Assembly (NCBI RefSeq): GCF_001644015.1
Contig: NZ_LUUI01000096.1
Location: 48,061 to 112,060, forward strand
Direction of reading: 5' to 3'
From: Methylomonas lenta
GTDB lineage: Bacteria; Pseudomonadota; Gammaproteobacteria; Methylococcales; Methylomonadaceae
Length of the DNA: 64,000 nucleotides
In this document: one piece after another, positions 1 to 8,824 of the stretch
How the letters are laid out: every line of letters begins with the position of its first letter
Numbering within the stretch: the stretch's first letter is position 1
Made by a program: the position numbers and the translations under genes
The notes under the pieces: model-generated
The model's database searches: none
Seen by the model: only the letters and a program-made list of their open reading frames with translations
What the model was told of the DNA's origin: nothing

Positions 1-126
1 CCGGGTGGACAATCCGGGCATCCTTTTTCCAAACATTATCGGGATCAACAACCCTATTGGCAGGCTGGTATTGCCGCACCTATGCAGGCGAAAGGCAAGA
101 TACATAATTTGTCTTTTTTGCCGTAA
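1..126 (+). CDS. Penicillin acylase family protein, C-terminal end only
   Basis: An open frame enters from the left edge and ends at TAA 124-126, giving the last 41 residues of a longer protein. It reads PGGQSGHPFSKHYRDQ and then YWQAG. That matches the C-terminal 'GQSG-P-S-HY-DQ...W-G' signature of the penicillin amidase (Ntn-hydrolase) family, periplasmic amidases that cleave acyl-amides such as beta-lactams or acyl-homoserine lactones. The catalytic Ser and signal peptide lie outside the window, so substrate and activity cannot be judged. The following 280 bp (127-406) hold no gene I can support. Confidence 0.75.
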   Translation, partial: PGGQSGHPFSKHYRDQQPYWQAGIAAPMQAKGKIHNLSFLP

Positions 127-409
127 TAGCCAAATTGGTCAGGTTATTGCGATTAGTGTAGAAGTGAGACTCGCTGATTTTCACTGCTGAGGGATTGATG
201 GTGTAGACGAGTAGAAGCTACAACGAGAATGATTAAGAATGGTGCGGGCGGTGTTTGAATCAGCGGGTTATAATTCAGCCAACTTGCTTAAGATAGGTCG
301 ACCCATTTTGTAGGGGCGGTTGGATTTTTGTAAGTCGTGAGGTTTTGTAGCGCCACCTCAATGCAAAATCTTCTAATTATTTATGAGGTGTTAATTCAGA
401 GGGAAAATG

Positions 410-931
410 ATGGAAAAACTAGCAGCACTTTCGTTAAGCATTGGTCTTTTGGCTGGCGTCGCAACATTTTTGGCGGTAGGGCCTGCCAGCGGCGTATTTT
501 TTATTTGGGCGGCAACCATTTCTTGGGCGGCCTATTTCATGTTAGGCGCCAATAAAGAAGCCGTAAAAAACATTATCGTATGCGGTATTTTTGGTGTGGT
601 GATGGCCTGGATTACAGCAATTTTGCTGACTGGTATTTCACCTGATGCAGTACTTGGTTTTAGCCTGACGGCAGCGATTACGGTTGCTGTTGTGGTAACC
701 GTTATGTGCCTTTTGGCAGTTATTCCGCAACTGTCAGTTATTCCTGTCAGTGTGTTGGGCTATTCGGCAACCTTTGCTTATTTATTGCAAACACCAGGCA
801 AATTGACCCCAGATGTATTATTAGGCGTTTCATTGGATAATCCTTTGTTAGTGATTTCCATCTCACTGGTAATTGGTGTTTATTTGGGTCAGTTCTCGGC
901 GCAATTGGCCGCTAAATGGACTAAAGAGTAA
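410..931 (+). CDS. DUF1097 family inner-membrane protein
   Basis: About 173 residues, almost all hydrophobic, forming five or six membrane segments with very short loops and a short basic tail (KWTKE). Spacing and composition resemble the DUF1097 (YcdZ-like) family, whose function is unknown. Two ATG codons sit in tandem at 407 and 410. I prefer 410 because AGAGGG at 398-403 is then six bases away. No neighbour on the same strand suggests an operon, and the 249 bp downstream are non-coding. The family call is from resemblance; a small permease is an alternative. Confidence 0.75.
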   Translation: MEKLAALSLSIGLLAGVATFLAVGPASGVFFIWAATISWAAYFMLGANKEAVKNIIVCGIFGVVMAWITAILLTGISPDAVLGFSLTAAITVAVVVTVMCLLAVIPQLSVIPVSVLGYSATFAYLLQTPGKLTPDVLLGVSLDNPLLVISISLVIGVYLGQFSAQLAAKWTKE

Positions 932-1180
932 GGCTTACTCATTTGTTTATCCAGGGCGGGTTACAAAACCGTCTTGGGTAAATTTAAATATGGTGTTGGC
1001 GTTCCAGTCGACACCATTTCAATTTTTCCTGAAAAGTTCCTCTGCAGTGCATACCCAATATCCTGATGCTTAAAACTAGACCTGTGATTTGGTTTAATCA
1101 AGTCCATTTTTCATTTGAATTGGAACTATCCGTCGATCGATAAGACTAATTGTTTTAAGATTAAATAGTGGGGGTGTCCC

Positions 1181-1381
1181 ATGAAAATGGAAGCTGTTAA
1201 ATCCAGTGCGATTGATGTTGTCGGTTACGACGAGCAAACACATAAACTGCGGGTTTCATTTCGACACGATAAACCGCAAGAGTTTTGCCATGTGCCAGAA
1301 CAAACATTTAGCGCATTCATCAAGTCCCGCTCAAAAAGTCGTTTTTTTAAACGAAATATTCAAGGCTGTTTTCCCTGCTAA
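1181..1381 (+). CDS. KTSC domain protein
   Basis: A 66-residue soluble protein that is nearly all one KTSC domain. It shows the family pattern VKSSAIDVVGYDEQTHKLRV near the N-terminus, then a short strand, 'HVPEQTF', and a 'S.SKS.FFKRNIQG' tail where the family usually has 'A.S.G.YFN..I'. The KTSC domain is a small RNA-binding-like domain often found with lysyl-tRNA synthetase or alone; the standalone form has no settled function. The ORF ends just before a symmetrical hairpin and is probably monocistronic. A G-rich stretch (GGGGGTG) ends a few bases upstream as a weak ribosome site. Confidence 0.75.
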   Translation: MKMEAVKSSAIDVVGYDEQTHKLRVSFRHDKPQEFCHVPEQTFSAFIKSRSKSRFFKRNIQGCFPC

Positions 1382-1396
1382 AACTTAGGCACTCAT

Positions 1397-1425
1397 AATC
1401 TCCCCTGTTTTCAAAAGGGGAGATT
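1397..1425. terminator. Hairpin between KTSC gene and norB
   Basis: AATCTCCCC and GGGGAGATT form a perfect 9-bp stem around an 11-base loop, 15 bp after the KTSC stop. It lies between two convergent genes and has no long T-run, so it may work weakly in both directions. Confidence 0.5.
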
Positions 1426-1480
1426 AAATCCTTGTTGTAGCTATGATCAGAATTTGGACAAGTTATCCGTGACTAGAACC

Positions 1481-2986
1481 TTAGTCTGTGATCGCATCGT
1501 TCTGAATGATTGCGGCGGGTCTTGTTTCACCCTTACCAATTTCCAATAAATCCCAAAATAACAAACCACCACCGACGGCTGTCATCAAGCCAAACACCAT
1601 GCGCCATACCATGGCTTGCATGAACCAGTGGTTGTTTTGGGCGGCAAAGTAGCCAGCCCAGGTTGAGCCTTCCACTGCACGCTCGATAAAAGATTGTTCG
1701 TAACCGGCTATCAATAATGCGACAGTCATACCCATGACGCCCAAATTTAATAGCACGGCAGCTGTTTTCCAACGCCAGCCATTTGCAAGATCACCGCCCA
1801 TCCAAACATTACCGCGCACTTGTTGCGCAGCCAGATAGAAGAAAGCGATATTGATGGTGGCGTAAGCACCGAAGAAAGCCAAATGACCATGTGAAGCTGA
1901 CCATTGGGTGCCGTGGGTGTATAGGTTGATTTGCGGCAGGGTATGCATAAAACCCCACACACCAGCGCCGAGAAAGTTACCGAAGGCATGAGCGATGATC
2001 CAGGTCAGGGCAGGGTGGTTACTGTTTTTAAACCGATGCGCACCTGAATCGTAAATCGAATGGACTACCATGGCTACCAAAGGAATGGGTTCCAGGGCAG
2101 AGAAAAAACCGCCGATGGTAAACCAGTATTCCGGCGTGCCTATCCAGAAGTAATGATGACCCAAACCCAAAATGCCGGAGCCGAACATTAACGCCACTTC
2201 AATATACAACCAGGTTTGTACCACTTTTCGACGTACACCCAGCAGTTTCATCAAGCTCCAGGCCATGATGCAGCCGACTAATACTTCCCAGGTGGCTTCT
2301 ACCCACAGATGGATTACCCACCACCACCAATATTGGTCAACACTGATATTGGTGACATAAAACATACCGGCGGTATACAAGCCGGCTAGTGCAACCAAGT
2401 CTAGGGTTAAAACGCCAGCGATACCGGACCATTTGCCGGCAGCAAACGTGGCGGTAACGTTATAGAAGAAAACCAGTATCACAATCACTATGCCAATGTC
2501 GGCCCAACGCGGTGCTTCGATATATTCGCGACCTTCGTTGATCAACCACAATGATGTGTCATCACCACTGCCGATTTGAATCAGTAAATAGACCAGCACG
2601 ACTATGGTTACAGCACCCGTTAGCACCCAAAATGCCAAATGCCCCCATTTCAGGCCGACGATGGGTACGCCACTTTCTTCCTCCAGAAACCAATAAATTG
2701 AGCCGAGGAAACCATACAACATCCATACCACCATGGCATTGATATGCACCATGCGATTGACGTTGAAATCCAGGATTTCGTACAAAAAGCTCGGAAAAAT
2801 GAACTGCATTCCGGCCAGCAGACCGAATAACAATTGGGCCATGAACAACACCATGGCCACAGTAAAATAATGCACTGCCAGTTTTTGTCCGCCGCTGAGG
2901 TTCGGATTAGCCATGAATTTGGCATGTCTTTGCTTACAGTTACTCCAGTACACTGCGGCTTTTTCTTGATAGGTTTGTAGCGTCAT
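1481..2986 (-). CDS. norB: Nitric oxide reductase large subunit NorB (cNOR)
   Basis: A 501-residue integral membrane protein of the haem-copper oxidase superfamily that reduces two NO to N2O and water using electrons from NorC. About twelve membrane helices are visible. Ligand-bearing motifs are IHLWVEATWEVLVG (helix VI-type His plus the Glu characteristic of NORs), GLGHHYFWIGTPEYW (the His pair) and the late HGHLAFFGAYA. The frame is open to 3043, but I start at 2986 because AGAGGA sits eight bases upstream and translation then begins MTLQTYQEKA. It follows norC with a 4-bp gap. Slightly longer than the usual 450-475 residues. No norD or norQ activation genes are nearby, which is common for methylotroph norCB pairs. 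Confidence 0.95.
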   Translation of the reverse strand: MTLQTYQEKAAVYWSNCKQRHAKFMANPNLSGGQKLAVHYFTVAMVLFMAQLLFGLLAGMQFIFPSFLYEILDFNVNRMVHINAMVVWMLYGFLGSIYWFLEEESGVPIVGLKWGHLAFWVLTGAVTIVVLVYLLIQIGSGDDTSLWLINEGREYIEAPRWADIGIVIVILVFFYNVTATFAAGKWSGIAGVLTLDLVALAGLYTAGMFYVTNISVDQYWWWWVIHLWVEATWEVLVGCIMAWSLMKLLGVRRKVVQTWLYIEVALMFGSGILGLGHHYFWIGTPEYWFTIGGFFSALEPIPLVAMVVHSIYDSGAHRFKNSNHPALTWIIAHAFGNFLGAGVWGFMHTLPQINLYTHGTQWSASHGHLAFFGAYATINIAFFYLAAQQVRGNVWMGGDLANGWRWKTAAVLLNLGVMGMTVALLIAGYEQSFIERAVEGSTWAGYFAAQNNHWFMQAMVWRMVFGLMTAVGGGLLFWDLLEIGKGETRPAAIIQNDAITD

Positions 2987-2990
2987 CGTG

Positions 2991-3590
2991 TTAATCCTCT
3001 TCGCCGATGGCTGTAAAATTATGCGGGAAACCATTGGTGTCAATAGCCGACATCCACTTTAAAAAGGCGACGATGGCTTCTGCTTCCGATTGAGTAATAT
3101 CCAGATTGGGCATTTTGCGATTTGACCCGAAAGTGCGCGCGTTCTTTTCCGGATCGAGCAGGAAATTTACCATCAATTCTTCGCGTGAGGCTTTTGCGCC
3201 CCAGCCTTGATCCAGCCAGGCTTTGGTTAAGTCCGGCGCGTAATAAGCCCCGTTGCCTAGTAAAGTGTGGCAATTCATGCAGTTTTTTGTTTGCACGGTT
3301 TTTTTGCCGTGATCGACCAGCTTTTCAGCCTCTTCTTCAGTGAGCATTTTGCCGAACAAGGGTGCATCGCCACCAATTATGGGTTGATATCGCTGCTTGG
3401 TTTTGTCGAGACGGTAGCTGATGTCCTTATTGATGACGCTATAAGCCTGCACGCGGGAGCCGCCGGCGGTAATTTGAGACATGGAATCGAAGGTTAAAAT
3501 AACCAGTAACACGAAAGATCCGCCGGTTACCCAGATAGCGGTTTTTTTCCAGAACGTTTCCGATGCCCATTTAGGGACTTGCTCAGTCAT
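2991..3590 (-). CDS. norC: Nitric oxide reductase cytochrome c subunit NorC
   Basis: A 199-residue membrane-anchored c-type cytochrome that passes electrons to NorB. One helix at residues about 17-35 anchors it; the haem site is CMNCH (C104, C107, H108). A KMPNLDI segment near residue 160 supplies the probable axial Met. It is longer than the roughly 150 residues common for NorC: a 60-70 residue periplasmic stretch separates helix and haem site. The start overlaps the end of the upstream 112-aa gene by 8 bp, so the two are probably translationally coupled. Confidence 0.93.
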   Translation of the reverse strand: MTEQVPKWASETFWKKTAIWVTGGSFVLLVILTFDSMSQITAGGSRVQAYSVINKDISYRLDKTKQRYQPIIGGDAPLFGKMLTEEEAEKLVDHGKKTVQTKNCMNCHTLLGNGAYYAPDLTKAWLDQGWGAKASREELMVNFLLDPEKNARTFGSNRKMPNLDITQSEAEAIVAFLKWMSAIDTNGFPHNFTAIGEED

Positions 3591-3921
3591 GGTGACCTCC
3601 AGAGTGATGAGAATGTTTGGGTTCGAGCGTGTGAGTAGCTACACATAAATGCCAGATTAAACGCGGCATGAAGGCATAACCTAGGGCCATGGTCAGCGAC
3701 AATAACAGCCAGTAACCGCTAAAATTATTCACAATGCTGAATATGCCCACACAAACCAGCAAGATGATATAGGCAAGCCAAGCTCCCCAGTAAACGCTAC
3801 GGCGGGCGCTAATTTTGGCCCAAGCAAACAGGCCGGCGTAGACGGTAGCGGTTAGAATAATCATTGCGGCACTGAAAAAGCTCAGGAAAAAATCGGATAA
3901 TGCAACGGGCTCAATCAGCAT
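3583..3921 (-). CDS. Small three-helix membrane protein of the nor operon
   Basis: 112 residues with about three hydrophobic segments (near residues 10-32, 45-66 and 70-90) and a histidine-rich tail, HSHHSGGHHD. I do not recognise the family. It is the first gene of the norC-norB transcription unit, overlaps norC by 8 bp and faces the NsrR-like operator, so a role in NO reductase assembly, metal supply or stability is likely by context. The His-rich tail could bind iron or copper, but that is inference. It is not NorE, NorD or NorQ by sequence. Confidence 0.7.
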   Translation of the reverse strand: MLIEPVALSDFFLSFFSAAMIILTATVYAGLFAWAKISARRSVYWGAWLAYIILLVCVGIFSIVNNFSGYWLLLSLTMALGYAFMPRLIWHLCVATHTLEPKHSHHSGGHHD

Positions 3922-3997
3922 AGAAATTTACCGAGTAATGAACAAAATTAAAAACATCAGTCTAAAACTAATCTTTATTGAAAGTGTAGAGCTTAAT

Positions 3998-4020
3998 AAA
4001 GTATATTTCAAATGCAACTT
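3998..4020. promoter_or_regulatory. NsrR-like operator between nor operon and nsrR
   Basis: An imperfect 11-1-11 palindrome: left half AAAGTATATTT, centre C, right half AAATGCAACTT. The known NsrR target in enterobacteria is AAGATGCATTT-N-AAATGCATCTT. The right half differs from it at one base and the left half at four. It ends 16 bp before the nsrR start and lies in the 115-bp divergent region, so it could repress both nsrR and the nor operon. Confidence 0.65.
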
Positions 4021-4036
4021 ATAAAAAAAGCACATC

Positions 4037-4483
4037 ATGCAATTAACAACACATACGGATTATGCGTTACGGGTTTTGATTTATTTGAGTTTGCACCCTG
4101 ATCAACTGGTTACCATCACAGAATTAGCCGAGTTTTTCGGTATCTCCAAAAACCACTTGGTTAAAGTAGTGCATAACTTAGGCTTGAAAGGTTTTGTAAA
4201 AACTGTACGTGGCAAAGGCGGCGGAATTTGTCTGTCTAGGCCTCCGCAACATATCAATGTTGGCAATGTAGTCAGGGAGATAGAAAACCATTTTCAAATC
4301 GCCGAATGTTTTAATCCTGAAAAACAAGGGCATTGTGCGATTCAACCGGAGTGCGGATTAACCGGTTTATTGGGTAGGGCAGTAGAGGGTTTTTTACAAG
4401 TATTGGATGATGCCGTTTTGACGGACTTATTACCGATGACCGATAGGTCGGCAAATATTTTGCACCATATTACAGACGCTTAA
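4037..4483 (+). CDS. nsrR: Rrf2-family NO-sensing repressor NsrR
   Basis: 148 residues with the Rrf2 N-terminal winged helix, beginning MQLTTHTDYALRVLIYLSLH. Three cysteines at positions 91, 100 and 106 would bind an Fe-S cluster; NsrR uses such a trio to hold a cluster that NO destroys, releasing the repressor from DNA. Length and motif order fit NsrR better than IscR or RirA. It is divergent from the nor operon and an NsrR-like palindrome lies just upstream, so autoregulation plus control of norCB is the natural reading. No strong Shine-Dalgarno is visible. Confidence 0.9.
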   Translation: MQLTTHTDYALRVLIYLSLHPDQLVTITELAEFFGISKNHLVKVVHNLGLKGFVKTVRGKGGGICLSRPPQHINVGNVVREIENHFQIAECFNPEKQGHCAIQPECGLTGLLGRAVEGFLQVLDDAVLTDLLPMTDRSANILHHITDA

Positions 4484-4524
4484 TCTTTGTTCGCCCTCAA
4501 CGATGTAATGCAGATAATATTCCT

Positions 4525-5412
4525 TCAATGCGCAGGTTTATTCACTTTTCGACGATTAAGCAGAGTATGCATGGCCAGGGCCAGCAATATTAATCCGGTT
4601 CCGCTGGCGATTTTTATAGTCAAAGGTTCTTGATTGACGCTGTAGCCTAAAAACAATGAAAACACAGGCGTGATCAGGGTAATCAACGCCACAGTGGTAG
4701 CCGGCAGGTAAGATAAAACGTAGTAGTACAAGGCAAATCCAATCGGCGTGGCGATAACGCCTAGGTAAAGTATGGATAGCTGGGTTTGTTGAGATAGGCT
4801 TTGCGGTAGGCTGGCATGGTCCAGCCAATACCAAGTCAGCAAATAGGCCGGTAAAGCCAACAGCATACCGCCGCTGATTTGAGTCAGAGCGGGTAGATGG
4901 GCGTTGATCTGCTTGACCCATACCGAACTGACTGCATACAGAAAGGTGGCGATCAACATGGCAATCATGCCTTGCATGGCTTGTTGGTTCATTTCCAGAG
5001 CAGAATCAAACATGATTACCAAGCCGGCCACGCCCAAGGTATAAGAAAACAACTTACCCAGGCTTAAACTGCGCTCGTTTAAAAAAGCGGCGGCTAAAAA
5101 TGCGGTCATCAAGGGCGTCAGACCAAAAATAACGGATAACCAGCCTGAGGGTATGAACTGTGCGCCCCAATAGGTAATCAGCATACTAAAATACAGTTGC
5201 AAGGCCACTGCAAGATAGGTTTTTAAAGCGGCTTTATGTAATCGTAGGGGTTGCCGGGCAATCAGCATCAAGAAAAACAAGCAGATGGCGCCAATACTCA
5301 TGCGTGCGGTAACGCCAAAAATGTAACTGACATCGACTGAGCTCCATTTGATCGCTAATGGCGTGGTTGACCAGATTACGACTACGCCTAAATAGGCCAG
5401 AAAAATCCGCAT
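4525..5412 (-). CDS. EamA/DMT-family transporter
   Basis: A 295-residue protein with about ten membrane helices in two EamA repeats (residues about 1-135 and 145-285), typical of the drug/metabolite transporter superfamily. The first repeat begins MRIFLAYLGVVVIWSTTPLA, a common start for these exporters. Substrate cannot be told from sequence; family members export amino acids, purines or small metabolites. The start lies 4 bp past the acs stop, so it is probably the second gene of an acs operon. It converges with nsrR. Confidence 0.88.
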   Translation of the reverse strand: MRIFLAYLGVVVIWSTTPLAIKWSSVDVSYIFGVTARMSIGAICLFFLMLIARQPLRLHKAALKTYLAVALQLYFSMLITYWGAQFIPSGWLSVIFGLTPLMTAFLAAAFLNERSLSLGKLFSYTLGVAGLVIMFDSALEMNQQAMQGMIAMLIATFLYAVSSVWVKQINAHLPALTQISGGMLLALPAYLLTWYWLDHASLPQSLSQQTQLSILYLGVIATPIGFALYYYVLSYLPATTVALITLITPVFSLFLGYSVNQEPLTIKIASGTGLILLALAMHTLLNRRKVNKPAH

Positions 5413-5416
5413 TTAA

Positions 5417-7354
5417 TTACTGCTGCGCGCGTTGCGTCAGCAAATCGTCGACTACCGCCGGATCAGCCAGGGTGGAGGTGTCGCCGAGATTACTGACATC
5501 GTTAGCGGCGATTTTACGCAGAATACGGCGCATGATTTTACCGGAGCGGGTTTTTGGTAGGCCAGGTGCCCATTGAATAAAATCGGGTAAAGCAATGGCG
5601 CTGATTTCCTCTTTAACCAGTTCTTTCAGTTGTTTTTTTAGCGCATCTGTAGGTTGAACGCCGGCATTAAGGGTGACATAGGCATAAATACCTTGGCCTT
5701 TGATAGCATGCGGGTAACCGACGACTGCAGCTTCCGCTACATCATGATGTAGTACCAGGGCGCTTTCGATTTCAGCCGTACCCAAGCGATGACCGGAAAC
5801 GTTGATGACATCGTCCACTCGACCGGTAATCCAGTAATAACCGTCTTGATCACGTCTGGCGCCATCGCCGGCAAAATAATACCCGGGGTATTTTTTGAAA
5901 TAGATATCGATAAAGCGCTCATGGTCGCCATAAACCGAACGCATTTGTCCAGGCCAGGAATGAGTCAATACCAGATTGCCTTCCGCTTCACCCTCCAGTA
6001 AATGCCCGTCATTGTCAACAATAGCCGGCACTATGCCAAAAAACGGCAAAGTTGCCGAGCCGGGTTTTAAAGCGGTAGCACCTGGAAGCGGGGTGATCAA
6101 AATACCGCCGGTTTCAGTTTGCCACCAAGTGTCGACAATAGGGCAGCGCGCTTCGCCGACCACATGGTAATACCATTCCCAGGCCTCGGGGTTTATCGGC
6201 TCGCCAACACTGCCCAAGATGCGCAGGCTGGTGCGCTTGGTGCTGGTGACATAGTTGTCGCCTTGTGCCATCAGGGCGCGAATCGCAGTGGGGGCCGTGT
6301 AAAAGATATTCACTTGATGCTTGTCCACTACTTGCCAAAAGCGATCGGCGGCGGGGTAGGTGGGGACGCCTTCAAACATTAAGCTGGTGGCGCCGTTACA
6401 CAGCGGTCCATACAACACATAGGAATGGCCGGTTATCCAGCCAATATCTGCGGTGCACCAGTAGATATCGCCTTCCTGATAATCGAACACATATTTATGC
6501 GTCATCGCTGCGTACAACAAATAACCGGCTGTGGTATGCAATACACCTTTGGGTTTGCCGGTGGAGCCTGAGGTATACAAAATGAATAATGGATCTTCCG
6601 CATCCATCATCACCGGTGGGCAATCTGCCGAGGCTTGTTGCATGGCGGTGCGGTAACAAACATCACGTCCTTCCATCCAGGGAATCTCATGGCCGGTGTG
6701 TTTGATGACAATAATGGTTTTTAGATTGGGACATTGGGCAGCGGCTTTATCGGCGGTGATTTTGGCCGGAATGATTTTGCCACCGCGATAGCTTTCGTCG
6801 GCGCAGATCAAAAAACGGCAATCAGCATCTAATATACGGTCGCGTAAAGCATCGGCAGAAAAGCCGCCAAACACGATCGAGTGTATCGCGCCTATGCGTG
6901 TGCAGGCTAAAATAACCACAGCCGCTTCGCTAATCATGGGTAAATAAATGCATACCCGGTCACCTTTTTGCACGCCTTGGTCTTTCAATACATTGGCAAA
7001 CTTGCATACCTCGCGGTGGAGTTCACGATAGGTTAATTTAGAGTCGTAGTCGGGATGATCGGCTTCGGAAATAATCGCCACCTGATCACCACGTGTTTCC
7101 AGGTGTCTATCCAGACAGTTAACACTCACATTCAACTTGCCGCCGATAAACCAATGGATATCGCCTTGTGGGAAATCGCAATGCGACACTTCTTGCCAGG
7201 GTTGATCCCAATCTAAAAATAGCTTGGCTTGCTCGGCCCAAAAAGTGTCCGGATCAGCTATCGATTGCTGATAAAGCTTTTGGTAACGTTCTGCATTGAT
7301 GTGCGCCTTGGCGGCAATCTCGGGTTTTACCGGATAAATGTGATGTTCTGACAT
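5417..7354 (-). CDS. acs: Acetyl-CoA synthetase
   Basis: A 645-residue AMP-forming ligase that makes acetyl-CoA from acetate, ATP and CoA. It carries the P-loop-like [12 protein letters not shown], the WWQTETGG motif, the [10 protein letters not shown] hinge region, and the C-terminal [15 protein letters not shown] where the Lys is the known acetylation site. Length is right for Acs. The frame continues to 7450, but ATG 7354 is the start: AAGGAAT sits a few bases before it and the protein then begins [11 protein letters not shown] as usual. In a methanotroph it may salvage acetate or support storage metabolism. Confidence 0.96.
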   Translation of the reverse strand: MSEHHIYPVKPEIAAKAHINAERYQKLYQQSIADPDTFWAEQAKLFLDWDQPWQEVSHCDFPQGDIHWFIGGKLNVSVNCLDRHLETRGDQVAIISEADHPDYDSKLTYRELHREVCKFANVLKDQGVQKGDRVCIYLPMISEAAVVILACTRIGAIHSIVFGGFSADALRDRILDADCRFLICADESYRGGKIIPAKITADKAAAQCPNLKTIIVIKHTGHEIPWMEGRDVCYRTAMQQASADCPPVMMDAEDPLFILYTSGSTGKPKGVLHTTAGYLLYAAMTHKYVFDYQEGDIYWCTADIGWITGHSYVLYGPLCNGATSLMFEGVPTYPAADRFWQVVDKHQVNIFYTAPTAIRALMAQGDNYVTSTKRTSLRILGSVGEPINPEAWEWYYHVVGEARCPIVDTWWQTETGGILITPLPGATALKPGSATLPFFGIVPAIVDNDGHLLEGEAEGNLVLTHSWPGQMRSVYGDHERFIDIYFKKYPGYYFAGDGARRDQDGYYWITGRVDDVINVSGHRLGTAEIESALVLHHDVAEAAVVGYPHAIKGQGIYAYVTLNAGVQPTDALKKQLKELVKEEISAIALPDFIQWAPGLPKTRSGKIMRRILRKIAANDVSNLGDTSTLADPAVVDDLLTQRAQQ

Positions 7355-7395
7355 GGTAATTCCTTGGTCTATATCCAACTTATAGGGCGAGTAAA

Positions 7396-8286
7396 TTAGA
7401 GAATTGGCGGTTGAATTGCACGAACTTTTTGTAAAGCCTGTGGTTGCCAATGCGCTATGGCCCAGTTTAACTGCTGTTGTATCGATGCGCTTAGCAGGTT
7501 TTCTGGTGGGTTTTGCTGTAAAAGTTTTAACAAAAAAAACAACGTAGCTGTGGGGTGGCTATCATCAATAGGTGCTGCTAACGTCTGTTTGCTGAGCTTA
7601 TCGCCATGCTCATCGACAATTAACGGTAAATGCAGGTAATGCGGTGTGGGATAGCCTAATAATTGCTGTAGATAAATTTGTTTGGGTGTTGAATCCAGCA
7701 AATCCGCCCCTCTTACGACATGGCTGATAGCCTGGCTATTATCGTCAATCACAACGGCAAACTGATAAGCGATGATTTGATCTCGTCGCCGAAGCACAAA
7801 ATCACCCTGCTCCAACGCAAGATTTTGGCAAACTTTGCCCTGTAAAGCGTCATCAAATTCGATCGTTAAGTCCTGGGTCTTTAGGCGTAATGCGGTTGTA
7901 TTGTCGTCAGGAAAACCAGCCTGACGACAATATCCAGGATAAACCAGGCTATTGCCTAATTTTTTACGACTACAACGACAGGCATACAGCCATTGCTGAC
8001 GCTGTAATTTTGCCAAGCTCTGTTGATACTGCTGCAGATGTTGGCTTTGAAAATAAACTTCGCAATCCCATTGCAAGCCAAATCGTTGTAGACAGTGCAA
8101 GATAGTATCCGTAGCGCCAGTTACATTTCGCGGAGTATCCAGGTCGTCGATTCTTAGACGCCAAAATCCCTTATGGTAACGGGCATCCAGATAACTGGCT
8201 AAAGCGGTGGAAAGCGATCCTAGGTGAAGCGGACCGGTTGGCGAAGGTGCAAACCGGCCTATGTATGAAGGGGTGGATACCGACAG
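7396..8286 (-). CDS. gluQ: Glutamyl-Q tRNA(Asp) synthetase, apparent CUG start
   Basis: GluQ charges glutamate onto queuosine at the wobble base of tRNA(Asp). The frame holds [18 protein letters not shown] (HIGH-type motif) at the N-terminus, a zinc site (ACRC, then Y-P-G-Y-C) and the KMSKS-like DKLSKQ. Full length is 296 residues, normal for GluQ. The first ATG (8100) would delete the whole HIGH region. Reading upstream, the frame is closed by TGA inside dksA, and between that stop and the HIGH motif no ATG, GTG or TTG exists. CTG at 8284-8286, two bases after the dksA stop, is the best start and suggests coupling to dksA. Confidence 0.88.
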   Translation of the reverse strand: MSVSTPSYIGRFAPSPTGPLHLGSLSTALASYLDARYHKGFWRLRIDDLDTPRNVTGATDTILHCLQRFGLQWDCEVYFQSQHLQQYQQSLAKLQRQQWLYACRCSRKKLGNSLVYPGYCRQAGFPDDNTTALRLKTQDLTIEFDDALQGKVCQNLALEQGDFVLRRRDQIIAYQFAVVIDDNSQAISHVVRGADLLDSTPKQIYLQQLLGYPTPHYLHLPLIVDEHGDKLSKQTLAAPIDDSHPTATLFFLLKLLQQNPPENLLSASIQQQLNWAIAHWQPQALQKVRAIQPPIL

Positions 8287-8288
8287 AG

Positions 8289-8711
8289 TTAACCCATTTG
8301 TTTTTCCCGGATTTCATCCAGGGTTTTGCAATCGATACACAAGGTTGCGGTTGGACGCGCTTCTAAACGACGAATGCCGATTTCCACACCACAGGTTTCA
8401 CAATAGCCATAATCGCCGGCTTCGATATTTTTAATCGATTCTTCGATTTTCTTGATCAGCCTGCGCTCACGGTCGCGGGTACGCAATTCCAAACTAAATT
8501 CAGATTCTTGCGTGGCTCTGTCGTTGGGATCCGGAAAGTTGGCTGCATCATCCTGCATATGATGCACAGTTCTATCCACTTCCTGCATTAAATCCGATTT
8601 CCACTTGTTCAGGATATTGGTGAAATGCTGCAACTGGGCCTCATTCATGTATTCTTCACCCTCAACTTCAACATACGGTTTGAGGGTAAATTCTGTAGTG
8701 GAACTATTCAT
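8289..8711 (-). CDS. dksA: RNA polymerase-binding transcription factor DksA
   Basis: A 140-residue DksA that enters the RNA polymerase secondary channel and works with ppGpp. It has the coiled-coil region with the [20 protein letters not shown] tip segment and a C4 zinc finger, YCETCG...CIDCK. The frame runs on to 8777, but ATG 8711 is preferred because AGGAGT lies upstream at normal spacing and the extension is unlike DksA. It is a little shorter than the 151 residues of the E. coli protein. gluQ follows almost without gap, the dksA-gluQ order known from many gammaproteobacteria. Confidence 0.95.
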   Translation of the reverse strand: MNSSTTEFTLKPYVEVEGEEYMNEAQLQHFTNILNKWKSDLMQEVDRTVHHMQDDAANFPDPNDRATQESEFSLELRTRDRERRLIKKIEESIKNIEAGDYGYCETCGVEIGIRRLEARPTATLCIDCKTLDEIREKQMG

Positions 8712-8795
8712 CCATTGACTCCTGCCTATCTTTCTAAAATTGGGGGGCTTTTTATCAGAATGACCGGCCACAAGCAAGAAGTTTGTTATTATGCA

Positions 8796-8816
8796 CGCCC
8801 ATTAGCTCAATGGATA
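8796..8816 (+). other. tRNA-like 5' fragment (acceptor strand and D arm)
   Basis: The bases CGCCCATTAGCTCAATGGAT match the 5' part of arginine-type tRNAs: acceptor strand, the two bases at positions 8-9, AGCTCA of the D stem and the GGAT(A) of the D loop. The next bases (ACAAGG) do not close the D stem with GAGC, and no anticodon arm, T arm or CCA follows. It is therefore a relic or a coincidence, not a working tRNA. It overlaps the 5' region of the aminotransferase gene. Confidence 0.4.
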
Positions 8817-8824
8817 ACAAGGAT

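Noticed and set aside
5-190. 61-residue open frame at the left edge
   Set aside because: It is out of frame with the penicillin-acylase C-terminus that occupies 1-126.
932-1180. Open frame overlapping the end of the DUF1097 gene
   Set aside because: No ribosome site, no domain, and it starts inside DUF1097 in another frame.
8783-8824. N-terminal extension of the aminotransferase from TTG 8783 or ATG 8810
   Set aside because: These codons fall in a tRNA-like stretch and the extra residues do not look like the family.
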